DNA of 64,000 nt, from the NCBI GenBank assembly GCA_036845225.1, contig DAIUEJ010000001.1, forward strand, positions 124,001 through 188,000. The letters run 5' to 3'. Below the pieces are notes generated by a model. It saw nothing but the letters and a program-made list of their open reading frames with translations, had not been told where the DNA came from and made no database searches. Source of the stretch: FEN-680 sp036845225 (GTDB lineage Bacteria; Actinomycetota; Geothermincolia; Fen-727; Anoxymicrobiaceae). The number at the start of each line of letters is the position of its first letter. Position 1 is the stretch's first letter. This document shows, in pieces, positions 7,971 to 16,356 of the stretch. The translations under genes were made by a program, and so were the position numbers.

Positions 7971-8202
7971 CGCCGGCGTCCCGCCGGCAGATGAGACAGA
8001 TGACGTAGCGCCGGCGTCCCGCCGGCACCGAGACAGGAAACGTAGCGCCGGCGTCCCGCCGGCACCGAGACAGGAAACGTAGCGCCGGCGTCCCNNNNNN
8101 NNNNNNNNNNNNNNNNNNNNNNNNNNNNNNNNNNNNNNNNNNNNNNNNNNNNNNNNNNNNNNNNNNNNNNNNNNNNNNNNNNNNNNNNNNNNNNGCCGGC
8201 AC
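7967..8202. repeat. Tandem 37-bp hairpin repeat array, interrupted by the assembly gap
   Basis: Units of about 37 bp begin GTAGCGCCGGCGTCCC and contain GCCGGC-GTCCC-GCCGGC, a 6-bp hairpin, followed by a 15-bp linker (ACCGAGACAGGAAAC in the last complete units). Starts are near 7967, 8005, 8042 and 8079, and a unit remnant resumes after the N run. The first linker differs, the next two are identical. There are no spacers of varying sequence, so this is not CRISPR. Such GCCGGCGTCCC hairpins are common in environmental genomes. Confidence 0.85.
8095..8194. other. Assembly gap of 100 N
   Basis: Exactly 100 unknown bases, the usual placeholder for a scaffold join of unknown length. It lies inside the tandem repeat, so the true copy number is undetermined and a gene could be missing between the thiolase and DUF35 genes. 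Confidence 0.99.
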
Positions 8203-8223
8203 CGACAGACGACAGGAGAGACG

Positions 8224-8694
8224 GTGGACCTTAGACCGCCCGAGCTCATATATCTGGAGGGAGAGGCGCGCTGCACCTACAGCTGGGCGACCGGCGAGGT
8301 GGTCGGCGCGTTCCTCGGCGCGCTCAGGGACCACGGCAAGATCCTCGGAGCGGTGTGCGACGGCTGCGGGGACGTGGCGGTCCCGCCGCAGTCCTACTGC
8401 GAGAAGTGCGGCGCGGCCGCGGGTGACTTCAGGGAGGTCGGGCCGAGGGGCGTCGTCATGTCCTGGTCCCGCATCGCGCGTGATTTCGACAGGGCTCCGC
8501 TCAAAGCCCCGTTCCGTTACGTGCTGGTGCGGCTCGCGGGGTCGGACTCAGAGATGTTGCACGTCGCCCCCGATGACGACAGGATCAAGATCGGCGCGAC
8601 CGTCCGCCCGGAGTTCAAGCCGGAGGCCGAGCGCGAAGGCGCCATAACCGATATCAGGTGGTTCGTCTCCGACGGCGAGGAGGCCGAGGGGTAA
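8224..8694 (+). CDS. DUF35 Zn-ribbon/OB-fold acyl-CoA-associated protein
   Basis: A 156-aa protein with an N-terminal helix, a rubredoxin-like Zn ribbon (CDGCGDVAVPPQSYCEKCG, residues about 44-62) and a C-terminal OB fold. DUF35 proteins bind CoA thioesters and form complexes with thiolase-fold partners in ketolysis, retro-aldol cleavage and archaeal HMG-CoA synthesis. The GTG start at 8224 has ACAGGAGAGACG upstream. Its neighbour 1 bp downstream is a paralogue, so each DUF35 protein may serve one of the two thiolase-like proteins upstream. The partner assignment is inference. Confidence 0.87.
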   Translation: MDLRPPELIYLEGEARCTYSWATGEVVGAFLGALRDHGKILGAVCDGCGDVAVPPQSYCEKCGAAAGDFREVGPRGVVMSWSRIARDFDRAPLKAPFRYVLVRLAGSDSEMLHVAPDDDRIKIGATVRPEFKPEAEREGAITDIRWFVSDGEEAEG

Positions 8695-8695
8695 C

Positions 8696-9196
8696 ATGCT
8701 CGATGTGGCAAAGCCGGCGGGCGCCGAGCCCGTCAGGACAGTGACAGGCGAGATCGACATCACGTACCGGTACGCGTACGGCGAGCACTACGACCGCTTC
8801 TTCCGCGAGATGCGCGACAACAAGCGGATAATGGGGGTCAAGTGCCCGAAGTGCGGGGCGGTCCTGCTGCCCCCGCGGCCTTACTGCGGGTTCTGTTTCA
8901 CCCCGGTGGACGAGTGGGTGCCGCTGGCCGACGAGGGCGAGTTGCTCACCTACACGGTCATCCACCTCCCGTTCATAGGCCAGCCGACCGAGCCGGCTTA
9001 CGTCTACGCGTTCATCAAGCTCGACGGAGCCGACGTCCAGTTCCCGCACACACTGGGCGAGGTGGAGCCGGCAGACATCCGCGTGGGGATGCGAGTGAAG
9101 GCTGTCTGGGCAGAGAAGAGAAAAGGGACCCTGCACGACATCAAGTACTTCCGCCCCGTGAAGGGCGGGCCCGTCCGGAAGGGAGAGCAGCCGTAA
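8696..9196 (+). CDS. Second DUF35 Zn-ribbon/OB-fold protein
   Basis: A 166-aa protein with ITYRYAYGEHYDRFF, a Zn ribbon (CPKCGAVLLPPRPYCGFC) and an OB fold (LLTYTVIHLPF, GMRVKAVW). The start ATG follows the previous stop by one base, and the next gene follows after one base, indicating a tightly packed operon. Like its paralogue it is expected to dock on a thiolase-fold subunit and guide the CoA substrate. It is more canonical at the Zn site than the first. No catalytic residues are expected in this family. Confidence 0.87.
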   Translation: MLDVAKPAGAEPVRTVTGEIDITYRYAYGEHYDRFFREMRDNKRIMGVKCPKCGAVLLPPRPYCGFCFTPVDEWVPLADEGELLTYTVIHLPFIGQPTEPAYVYAFIKLDGADVQFPHTLGEVEPADIRVGMRVKAVWAEKRKGTLHDIKYFRPVKGGPVRKGEQP

Positions 9197-9197
9197 C

Positions 9198-10718
9198 ATG
9201 AAGAGGAGAGTGCCGGTACGCAGGTGGGAGGCGAGTTGCGTCAAGGGATGGGACTCCTGGACACCGGGGGAGGTCCGGGCGATGCAGGACGCTTCTCTGC
9301 GCGAGTTCGTGACCCGTCGCGTGTACCCCTTTCACCCCCACTATCGAACGGTCTTCGATGAGGGCGGGATCGACCCGGCTGCGATCAGGTCGGTCGATGA
9401 CCTGCAGAAACTCCCCTTCACTTACAAGGAGGACATAGCCCCCGACCCGCAGGACCCCGACAACCCGCGGCTGTTCGTGCTCGAGCCGGGCTTCGACCAG
9501 GTCAAGCTCTACAAGTCGAAGGGCTGGGTGCCGCAGATGACCAACCTGGAGGCGGCCGGCGGCGAGCACTCCTCCGAGCAGGAGTTCCGCGAGGAGTACC
9601 AGCCGGTGCTGCCGATGTTCACCACCGGCAGGACGGCCGAGCCCACCCCGTTCTTCTTCACGCTGCACGACCTCGCCCGCATGAAGGAAGCGGGCAGGCG
9701 GCTCGCCTCGGTCGTCTCGAGCCGCGCGTCAGAGGACTACGACAGGCGCGTCGTGGCGATCAACAACTTCCCGGGCCCCTCGCACCTCGCGTACTGGGTG
9801 GCGATCACCGGCGCGGAGGGGGCGGCGATAACGACCGTGAACACGGGCGGCGGCCCGTCGACGGGCAACGAGCGGATTCTCAACATCATCGAGCGCGTGA
9901 GGCCGACGCTGTTCATGGGACTGCCGGGCTATACCTACGACCTCTTGAGGATGGCGGCGGCCGAGGGGCGTGACCTGTCCAGCATGGAGATCGTGGCGAT
10001 GGGCGGTGACCGGATAACCAAGGGTGCGCGAGAGAAGATCGCCGCGCTTCTGGAAGAGATGGGCGCGGTGGACCCCGTCGTGACCGGCGCGTTCGGCGCT
10101 ACCGAGATGAAGTACGCCTGGGGCGACTGCGGCGAGGAGGAGAGCTGCGGCTACCACACCTATCCCGACATGGAGATCGTCGAGGTCGTCGAACCCGAGA
10201 CCGGGGTCGTGCTGGGCGAAGGGGAGACGGGCGAGCTGGTGGTGACCAACCTCGACGCGCGCGGGTCGGTCGTGCTGCGATACAGGACCGGCGACATCCT
10301 GGTGGGCGGATACACTACGGAGCGGTGCCCGTGCTGCGGCAGGACGATGCCGCGGATCAGCTCCAACATCAACCGCAGGAAGATGGTCAAGGAGTTCGCG
10401 CTCTCCAAGATCAAGGGGAACCTGATAAACCTCAACACGTTCGCGGCGATCCTCAACGATAACGTTGACGTGCTGGAGTGGCAGGTGGAGATCCGGAAGC
10501 GCAACGACGACCCCGAGGACATCGACGAGGTCACCGTCTACGTGTGCCCCACGTCTGTCGGAGAGGTCGCCGGCCTGCGAGAGCGGATCGGGGACAGGGT
10601 ACGCAACACGCTCGAGTTCACACCGGACGACGTGGTCATCACCACCTACGAGGACATCGCCGAGCGGCTGGGCCGCGAAGGCGGGCCCAAGCGCACCCAC
10701 CTCCTGGACCTGAGATAA
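9198..10718 (+). CDS. Phenylacetate-CoA ligase-like AMP-forming acyl-CoA ligase
   Basis: A 506-aa ANL-superfamily enzyme of the PaaK branch. PaaK-type features include FTTGRTAEPTPFFFT (P-loop equivalent), GAFGATEMKYAWGDC, LRYRTGDI and a Cys cluster CPCCGRTMPRI. The C-terminal lid domain is about residues 400-506. It would activate a carboxylic acid with ATP and CoA in the cytosol. The extra CPCCG motif resembles the Zn-like site of PaaK relatives. As last gene of the thiolase-DUF35 operon it probably loads the acid that the cluster degrades. The substrate cannot be read from sequence; an aromatic or branched acid is plausible. Confidence 0.82.
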   Translation: MKRRVPVRRWEASCVKGWDSWTPGEVRAMQDASLREFVTRRVYPFHPHYRTVFDEGGIDPAAIRSVDDLQKLPFTYKEDIAPDPQDPDNPRLFVLEPGFDQVKLYKSKGWVPQMTNLEAAGGEHSSEQEFREEYQPVLPMFTTGRTAEPTPFFFTLHDLARMKEAGRRLASVVSSRASEDYDRRVVAINNFPGPSHLAYWVAITGAEGAAITTVNTGGGPSTGNERILNIIERVRPTLFMGLPGYTYDLLRMAAAEGRDLSSMEIVAMGGDRITKGAREKIAALLEEMGAVDPVVTGAFGATEMKYAWGDCGEEESCGYHTYPDMEIVEVVEPETGVVLGEGETGELVVTNLDARGSVVLRYRTGDILVGGYTTERCPCCGRTMPRISSNINRRKMVKEFALSKIKGNLINLNTFAAILNDNVDVLEWQVEIRKRNDDPEDIDEVTVYVCPTSVGEVAGLRERIGDRVRNTLEFTPDDVVITTYEDIAERLGREGGPKRTHLLDLR

Positions 10719-10723
10719 CACAC

Positions 10724-11564
10724 GCACCACTGGGGTCAGGCACCGGTGGTGCATTTTAAGCAATCGCCCTTGAGGATTCTCGCGATCGTCGTGTGGTTGA
10801 CGCCCAGATACCTGGCAATCTCCCTTCCGGAGTAGTCGTATTCCCGGTGGGCTAGCCGTATTGCAGCATTGCGAACCTGCTTGCTGGAACCGGGCGATAT
10901 CAACTCTGCTAGAAACGGCCGCCGGGGCTTGGACTTTTCCGCCAGCAACCCCTCGAGAACAAACTGCCTGAAAGCTTCCGTGGCCGAAGATTCGACTCCC
11001 TCGAAGAAAGACAACACTTCCTCGGTTGCCAGGAATCCATCTACCGGAGCATTTCCGCAGAACGCATTGTAGCTGCTCCATTTCCATTCCGACGGGTCAC
11101 TCACCAGACCTGCGTCGACAGGATTCAAGGCGATATAGCGTGCAAGTATTAGAAGGTAACGCTCGTCTTCGATGATCTTCGATCGAAATCTACCTTCAAA
11201 AACGTGGCCGGTCTTAGCATACTTCAGGTTAAAGATCTGAGTGTACATGCCGTTCAGGACGTGCATGCCGGCGGAAAGATTCGCTGCTGGCGTCTCAATA
11301 AGAAGATGGTAATGATTGTAGATCAGGCAATACGAATGGCATCTCCAGCCATAGTTGTGGACCGCTCGGCCGACCAGTCGAAGGAAATTGATATAGTCGC
11401 CGTCATCAAGGAATATGGGCTGCTTTGCATTTCCTCGTGAGCGGATATGATAGACGGCGCCTTCGTATTCGACCCTGAGTTGCCGAGCCGTCCCATGACT
11501 ATACTAGCAGAGCAAGCAAATGTAAACAGAAAAATGCACCACCGGTGCCTGACCCCAGTGGTGC
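10724..11564. mobile_element. IS200/RAYT-type element bounded by perfect 34-bp inverted repeats
   Basis: The ends 10724-10757 and 11531-11564 are perfect 34-bp reverse complements containing the GGGGTCAGGCAC head. They enclose one Y1-transposase gene on the minus strand, whose stop codon lies in the left repeat. The total is 841 bp. The head is shared with the non-coding elements at 1390, 16872 and 61402. Base composition inside is visibly lower in GC than in neighbouring genes, which fits recent transfer. No target duplication is apparent, as expected for HUH transposases. Confidence 0.8.
10736..11494 (-). pseudogene. REP-associated (Y1/IS200-like) transposase, 5' end frameshifted
   Basis: The minus frame from 11494 reads GTARQLRVEYEGAVYH and continues without a stop to 10736, about 252 residues. 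It carries the HUH motif (NHYHLLIE), GHVFEGRF, the probable nucleophile Tyr in ARYIALNP, and a C-terminal DnaA-like helix-turn-helix (GREIARYLGVNHTTIARIL). The expected initiator ATG at 11496 lies two bases out of frame, and an in-frame TAG sits just upstream. No ATG, GTG or TTG opens the full frame; the first is Met at 11266, after the HUH motif. So it is probably inactivated by a one-base deletion, or has a sequence error. The family call is strong. Confidence 0.75.
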
Positions 11565-11572
11565 ATTTTGTC

Positions 11573-11992
11573 TTACAGCTCGACTACCGCCATCCCTTTG
11601 GTCAGCACCTCAGTGCCGTCCTGGATGTGGGCGCCGGCTTCCAGAGTGACGAGGTTCTTCCCGTCCTCGACCTTCTTGTCGACTATCTTGCCCCAGAAGG
11701 TCACCGTATCGCCGGGCCGCGCGGGGCTCGCGAAGCGCACCCCGAAGCGCTTGACGGCGCCGGGGTCGCCCACCCAGTCGGTGATGCATCGGCCGAGCCG
11801 CGCCATGCTGGAGAGCCCGTGCGCGATGGTCCCGCCGAGCCCGACCTTCTCCGCGAACTCCTTATCCACGTGGATGGGGTTGAAGTCGCCGCTCGCGCCC
11901 GCGTACATCCAGAGCATCATCTGGTCGAGGGTGATCTCGAGTGAGGGGATCTCGTCCCCGACGTTGACCTGGTCGAATGTGACGTTCGCCAT
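11573..11992 (-). CDS. MaoC-type (R)-hydratase subunit
   Basis: A 139-aa single hot-dog protein with the hydratase-2 motif YAGASGDFNPIHVD, including the catalytic Asp/His, and AHGLSSMARLGRCI. It hydrates 2-enoyl-CoA or dehydrates 3-hydroxyacyl-CoA in the cytosol. The ATG at 11992 lies 1 bp after the stop of the upstream MaoC-N gene, so the two are co-translated and probably form the heteromer known from HadA/HadB- or ChsH1/ChsH2-type enzymes. They are transcribed towards the thiolase operon with the transposon between them. Confidence 0.87.
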   Translation of the reverse strand: MANVTFDQVNVGDEIPSLEITLDQMMLWMYAGASGDFNPIHVDKEFAEKVGLGGTIAHGLSSMARLGRCITDWVGDPGAVKRFGVRFASPARPGDTVTFWGKIVDKKVEDGKNLVTLEAGAHIQDGTEVLTKGMAVVEL

Positions 11993-11993
11993 A

Positions 11994-12434
11994 TCAATTA
12001 CCCCCCCTGATCACGAAGGTGGCGCGCCCGATCGTGACGAGCTCACCTTCCTGGTTCGTGGAGCGGGCTTCGAACACTACCAGGTCGTTGTTGCCCTTGG
12101 CCATGATGTCCGCGATCTTGCCCGTCGTGGTGATGACGTCGCCCGGCTTCACCGGCTTGAGGAACTCGAACTCCTGCTCGCCGTGCACCAGCATCGCGAA
12201 GTTGAGCTTCAGCTCGGGGTCGAAGAACATCTGGGCGCAGCCCATCAGGTTATAGACCGCCGCGAAGTTGGGCGGCGCGATGTTGTCGCCGTACTTGCTC
12301 TTCTTACCCGCCTCGCGGTCGTGATACATGGGGTTCATGTCTCCGACCGCCATTGCGTACTCCTTCATCTTCTCCCGCCCGATCTCGTACTCGGTCACGG
12401 GATACTCCTTGCCAATGAACTTCTGGTCAATCAC
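11994..12434 (-). CDS. MaoC-like N-terminal (FAS1 dehydratase region) subunit
   Basis: 146 aa from the GTG at 12434 (MIDQKFIGKEYPVTEYEIG). This is the usual N-terminus of PF13452-type proteins and is preceded by AAGGGAG with 8-nt spacing. An ATG at 12464 would add ten residues and is less likely. The hot-dog fold shows GDMNPMYHDREAG and GEQEFEFLKPVKPGD, but lacks a complete hydratase motif, so it is the non-catalytic partner of the subunit encoded next. Together they give the hydration step for the acyl-CoA cluster. Confidence 0.83.
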   Translation of the reverse strand: MIDQKFIGKEYPVTEYEIGREKMKEYAMAVGDMNPMYHDREAGKKSKYGDNIAPPNFAAVYNLMGCAQMFFDPELKLNFAMLVHGEQEFEFLKPVKPGDVITTTGKIADIMAKGNNDLVVFEARSTNQEGELVTIGRATFVIRGGN

Positions 12435-12578
12435 TCGCAACACTCCCTTCCCTGTACCCAGCATCTCAGTCGCCCGAAAAGCGGCAGTTAATCATATCTG
12501 ATTGAACGGGGGAAGAATCAAGAATGTTCGCCCGGCGTTTTCCTGACTAGTGTCCGCGGCCCGGCGGCAAGCCCCCTC

Positions 12579-12587
12579 TGCTATAAT
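12579..12587 (+). promoter_or_regulatory. Extended -10 promoter of hisG
   Basis: TGCTATAAT, with consensus TATAAT at 12582-12587 and an upstream TG, 33 bp before the hisG start. No good -35 is seen. Confidence 0.55.
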
Positions 12588-12620
12588 CCTAGTCAATCTC
12601 ACCACCGACGGAGGTAGGCA

Positions 12621-13496
12621 TTGATAAAGCTGGTCATCCCGAAAGGGAGCCTCGAGGAACAGACCCTCGCGCTGCTCCGTGACGCCGACCTGCCGGTCAG
12701 GCGCTCCGGCGACCGCGAGTATAACGCGCGCATAGACGACGACCGCATCTCGCAGGTCGCCATCCTGCGCCCGCAGGAGATAGGCAAGTACGTCGAAGAG
12801 GGCCTCTTCGACCTCGGCATCACCGGGCTGGACTGGATCCAGGAGACCGGCTCGGACGTTGAGATCCTCGCCGACTTCCCGTACGCCAAGACCGGCTCGG
12901 GCGGAAACCTGCGCATCGTCCTCGCGGTGCTCCGCGACTCAGGCATCCGCGAGCCGAAGGACCTCCCCCCGGGAACGCGGGTGGCTACCGAGTACCCGAA
13001 CATCGCGCGCCGTTACTTCGAAAGCCTGGGCATCCAGGCGAAGGTGATACCGTCGGCCGGCGCGACGGAGGCCAAGGTCCCCAACATCGTGGACGCCATA
13101 GTCGAGATCACCGAGACCGGCAGCACGCTCAAGGCGCACGGGCTCGAAATAATTGACGACATCCTCTTCACCTCGACCAAGCTCGTCGCGAACCGCGAGA
13201 GTTACGCCGACGCCGCAAAACGCAAGCTGATCGACGAGATCAAGACGCTCTTGATGTCGACAATCGCGGCGCGCGGAAAGGTGCTCCTCAAGATGAACGT
13301 CGCCAAGGAGAGCGAGGGGGCCGTCCTCGCCATCCTCCCGTCGCTCGAGTCCCCGACGGTCAGCCACCTGGCCAACGGCGACTCCGCGGTCGAGACGGTC
13401 GTGGAGAAGAGCACGCTCGCAGAACTGATACCCCGCCTGAAAGACAGTGGAGCCACGGGTATCCTCGAGATCCCGCTCGGCAAAGTCGTGCCGTAG
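12621..13496 (+). CDS. hisG: ATP phosphoribosyltransferase, long form
   Basis: A 291-aa HisG of the long type, the first enzyme of histidine synthesis, joining ATP and PRPP. Residues 1-210 form the two-lobed catalytic core (MIKLVIPKGSLEEQTL, DLGITGLDW, the PRPP loop IVEITETGSTLKAHGL). Residues about 215-291 are the ACT-like C-terminal domain through which long-form enzymes are inhibited by histidine. The TTG start at 12621 follows GGAGGTAGGCA. It stands alone here with its own promoter; no other his gene is near, so histidine genes are dispersed. Confidence 0.95.
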   Translation: MIKLVIPKGSLEEQTLALLRDADLPVRRSGDREYNARIDDDRISQVAILRPQEIGKYVEEGLFDLGITGLDWIQETGSDVEILADFPYAKTGSGGNLRIVLAVLRDSGIREPKDLPPGTRVATEYPNIARRYFESLGIQAKVIPSAGATEAKVPNIVDAIVEITETGSTLKAHGLEIIDDILFTSTKLVANRESYADAAKRKLIDEIKTLLMSTIAARGKVLLKMNVAKESEGAVLAILPSLESPTVSHLANGDSAVETVVEKSTLAELIPRLKDSGATGILEIPLGKVVP

Positions 13497-13592
13497 TGCT
13501 CTGCCGCCCGCCGCGGAGGGACGACTGCGGGCCCCGGGCGGTTGCAGACACACGCTGAAGCCGGAGGGCGCGCGGACCTTTGTGAGGGCGAT

Positions 13593-16145
13593 TTGAAGAA
13601 GCAGCTTTCCGCCGAAGACCTGACGATGATGCTCCAGTGGATCGTCACGGTGGTGCTGACCCCTTTTGTGCTCCTCCCGCTCTTCCCCAGGCAGAACGTC
13701 GGCTTCACGGTCCGGCTGCTGATCGTGATCGGCGCCTACGTGGGCAGCGGGGTCATGATCCTCATCTACCTGCGGGCCCGGAAGGTCTCTCACAGCGCGG
13801 CGGCCGTGGTCGTCAACATCACCGCTTTCCTGGACGTAGTGCTGGTGTTCGTGGCCCTGCTGGTATGGCCGAAGTACATCCCCGACCTCTTCTGGATATT
13901 CCCGATCCTGGTCATCGTCATCGCGAACCGATTCGGGTACAAGGAGTCGATCGCCGCGGCGGTCGGTCTCTCGACCCTTTACGCCATCACTATCGTCGCG
14001 AGGCTCAACGCCGGGATCCCGACCAGGACCGTCATCGGAGATACGCTGATCCGCGTGGTGTTCCTGTTGCTGATCGCCCTCGCGACCGCGTTCATCAGCC
14101 AGAGGGAGCGCCGCGAGCGCCGCGACGCCAGGATCCTCTCAGACCTGGCTGCGTCGATGGGCGCGACGCTGGACGTGGACGAGCTGATGGACACCGTGGT
14201 CAAGGGCATCAGCGAGGCCGCGGCTCTCGGGCGCTGCAGCGCTTTCATGGTGAGCATCGACGGGCAGTGGGCGCTGCCCCAGAGCACCACCGAGGAGAAC
14301 CCCGAGCTTCGAGAGCGTTTCTTCAAGCGCCGGATCGACCTGAGGGCGACGAACGCGGCGTCCAGGGCCATCGAGACCCGGGAGGCGCTCGTCATCAACG
14401 ACCCCTCCAACGAGCCGCTGCTCGACAAGGGGTGGATAAAGGACTTCGAGTTGAGCGCCCTGCTGATCCTGCCCTTCGTGGTAAGGGACGAGGCCAAGGG
14501 TGTCATCTTCGTGGAGAGGCGCGGCGGCCTCAAGAAGAACTACTTCCTCGACCGCGAGGTCAACATATGCAACACGATCCTGGCGCAGGCCTCCGCGGGG
14601 CTGGAGAACGCCATGCGCTACGCGGAAGAGCAGAGAAAGCGGAGCGAATCCGACATCCGCTACCGCACCAGCCGCGAGCTCGCTTCGACACTTGACATGG
14701 AACGCGTGCTCGAGAACGCCTGCAAGCTCGCCATACGGTCCATGGGTTGCGCCGGCAGCACCGCTTTCATCCTCGAGGACAACCGCGGGTTGCTCGTGCC
14801 CATGCTGTCGGTCGGCACCGGCGGGACATGCAGGACAGCCTTCCCCGCACAGGCGGCAATCAGCTCCTCGCGGTTCGAGGACATGTACAGCCTCGCCGGG
14901 CGCCCACCTGCCCTGGCGATCGAGAACCCTTCGGACAACGAGGCCCTGCCGGCTTTCCTGCGCGCTGAGGGCTCACTGCTCATCGCGCCCTTCTTCACCC
15001 GAGGCGGGCTGTCCGGCCTGCTCTGCTGCACAGACCCCGAGGAGAAGCGGTACGGCGTGGGGCAGGTCTCGCAGCTCGCGGCGGTCGCGGGCGAGACCGC
15101 GCTGGCGGTGATGAACGCCAGGCTGCACGAGAGGATCAAGGCGGACGCGGCCCAGATGGCGAGCCTGGTGCAGCTGGCCAACGCGATCGGGTCCACGGCC
15201 GAGCTCGGAACCATAATGATGCTCGCCCTCGAGACGGTAAGGCACCTCTTCGACTGCAGCTCCGGCCTGATCTACCGGCTCGACGAAGCGGGAGGATGCC
15301 TCAGGTACGTGGAGTCCTTCGGCTACCCGGACGACATCCTCGAGCGGGTGGCCTCGCCCCCGTACCCCCGCATCGACGAATGCTGGACGGTCGCCGAGGG
15401 CAGGCTCATAGGGATCGACGACCTCTCCGAGACAAAGGTGGCCTGCAGGACCCTGGAGCGCATCGGCCACGGCTCCACGATGTGCGTGGGGATGCAGGCG
15501 GAGGGCAAGACCCTGGGCGTGCTGCACATCAGGAGCGAGAGCCCCAACGCTTTCGGGGAGCAGGACCAGCAACTGGCGATGGCGATCGCGGACCAGGTCG
15601 GCCTCGCCCTCCAGCGCGCTCTGCTCTTCGAGGAGATCAACCGCCTCGCGGCGACCGACCCCCTGACCGGCGTCTTCAACGTCAGGCGGCTGGAGGCGGT
15701 CCTGCAGGAGGAAGTGACCAGGGCCAAACGATACGGGAGGTCCATCTCGTTCCTCATGGTGGACGTCGACAACCTCAAGTCCTACAACGACACCCTGGGC
15801 CACCAGCAGGGTGACATAGCCCTCTCACAGATCGCCTCCATCATCGACAGCTGCACCAGGGAGGTCGACAAGGTCTTCCGCTACGGCGGCGACGAGTTCT
15901 GCGTCCTGCTCCCGGAGACGGAGTCGGATGAGGCCGTTCTGGTCGGCGAGAAGGTGCGCAAAGGCATCTCGGACTTTCATTTCGCCGGGGAGGAGAAGGT
16001 CGGGCCGGGCACTCTCACCATCAGCGTGGGGGTGGCTTCCTTCCCGCGGGACGCCCGCGACGAGTCCACTCTGATCGGCAAGGCCGACACAGCCCTGTAC
16101 GCGGCCAAACAGCTCGGCAGGAACTCGGTGGCTGCCTCCGGCTAG
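13593..16145 (+). CDS. Membrane-anchored triple-GAF diguanylate cyclase
   Basis: About 850 aa from the TTG at 13593 (MKKQLSAEDL) behind GTGAGGGCG; the frame is open further up to a TTG at 13542. Six or so membrane helices fill residues 10-165. About three GAF-like domains follow (190-340, 355-510, 525-680), then a GGDEF domain. The active site is intact (RYGGDEFCVLLPE, Gly-Gly near residue 764), and an RxxD inhibitory site (REVD) lies five residues upstream. It should therefore make c-di-GMP with product inhibition. There is no EAL domain. Ligands of the GAF domains are unknown. It is monocistronic, ending before a strong terminator. Confidence 0.87.
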   Translation: MKKQLSAEDLTMMLQWIVTVVLTPFVLLPLFPRQNVGFTVRLLIVIGAYVGSGVMILIYLRARKVSHSAAAVVVNITAFLDVVLVFVALLVWPKYIPDLFWIFPILVIVIANRFGYKESIAAAVGLSTLYAITIVARLNAGIPTRTVIGDTLIRVVFLLLIALATAFISQRERRERRDARILSDLAASMGATLDVDELMDTVVKGISEAAALGRCSAFMVSIDGQWALPQSTTEENPELRERFFKRRIDLRATNAASRAIETREALVINDPSNEPLLDKGWIKDFELSALLILPFVVRDEAKGVIFVERRGGLKKNYFLDREVNICNTILAQASAGLENAMRYAEEQRKRSESDIRYRTSRELASTLDMERVLENACKLAIRSMGCAGSTAFILEDNRGLLVPMLSVGTGGTCRTAFPAQAAISSSRFEDMYSLAGRPPALAIENPSDNEALPAFLRAEGSLLIAPFFTRGGLSGLLCCTDPEEKRYGVGQVSQLAAVAGETALAVMNARLHERIKADAAQMASLVQLANAIGSTAELGTIMMLALETVRHLFDCSSGLIYRLDEAGGCLRYVESFGYPDDILERVASPPYPRIDECWTVAEGRLIGIDDLSETKVACRTLERIGHGSTMCVGMQAEGKTLGVLHIRSESPNAFGEQDQQLAMAIADQVGLALQRALLFEEINRLAATDPLTGVFNVRRLEAVLQEEVTRAKRYGRSISFLMVDVDNLKSYNDTLGHQQGDIALSQIASIIDSCTREVDKVFRYGGDEFCVLLPETESDEAVLVGEKVRKGISDFHFAGEEKVGPGTLTISVGVASFPRDARDESTLIGKADTALYAAKQLGRNSVAASG

Positions 16146-16235
16146 CGTCCCCGCGCGCCGGCGTATCGAGGGCGCCTCCGCCCCTGGAGCACCGATTCCC
16201 CGGCCGCTGGCGGGGCGCCGCGGCATTCCCGACAT

Positions 16236-16261
16236 CTGCCCGAAAAAGGGCAGGGTTTTTT
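16236..16261 (+). terminator. Rho-independent terminator upstream of greA
   Basis: CTGCCC-GAAAAA-GGGCAG stem-loop followed by GGTTTTTT. It ends the diguanylate cyclase transcript directly before the greA promoter. Confidence 0.8.
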
Positions 16262-16263
16262 CC

Positions 16264-16292
16264 TTGCAAAGCAAATATCCCATGCGTATAAT
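16264..16292 (+). promoter_or_regulatory. Sigma70-type promoter of greA
   Basis: TTGCAA (16264-16269), a 17-bp spacer, TATAAT (16287-16292). Placement rules out translation from the in-frame codon at 16264 and supports the start near 16357. Confidence 0.8.
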
Positions 16293-16356
16293 ACAGCCCA
16301 ATGTTTCGGCAATCCGGACACTTGCGCTCGTTGACGGGCGTGGTTTCTTTTTTGGG

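Noticed and set aside
7967..8202. CRISPR array
   Set aside because: Repeats are directly tandem with constant linkers, not separated by unique spacers, and no cas gene is near.
9729..11087. 452-codon minus-strand frame
   Set aside because: Runs across the CoA-ligase gene in antisense and into the transposon; no domain.
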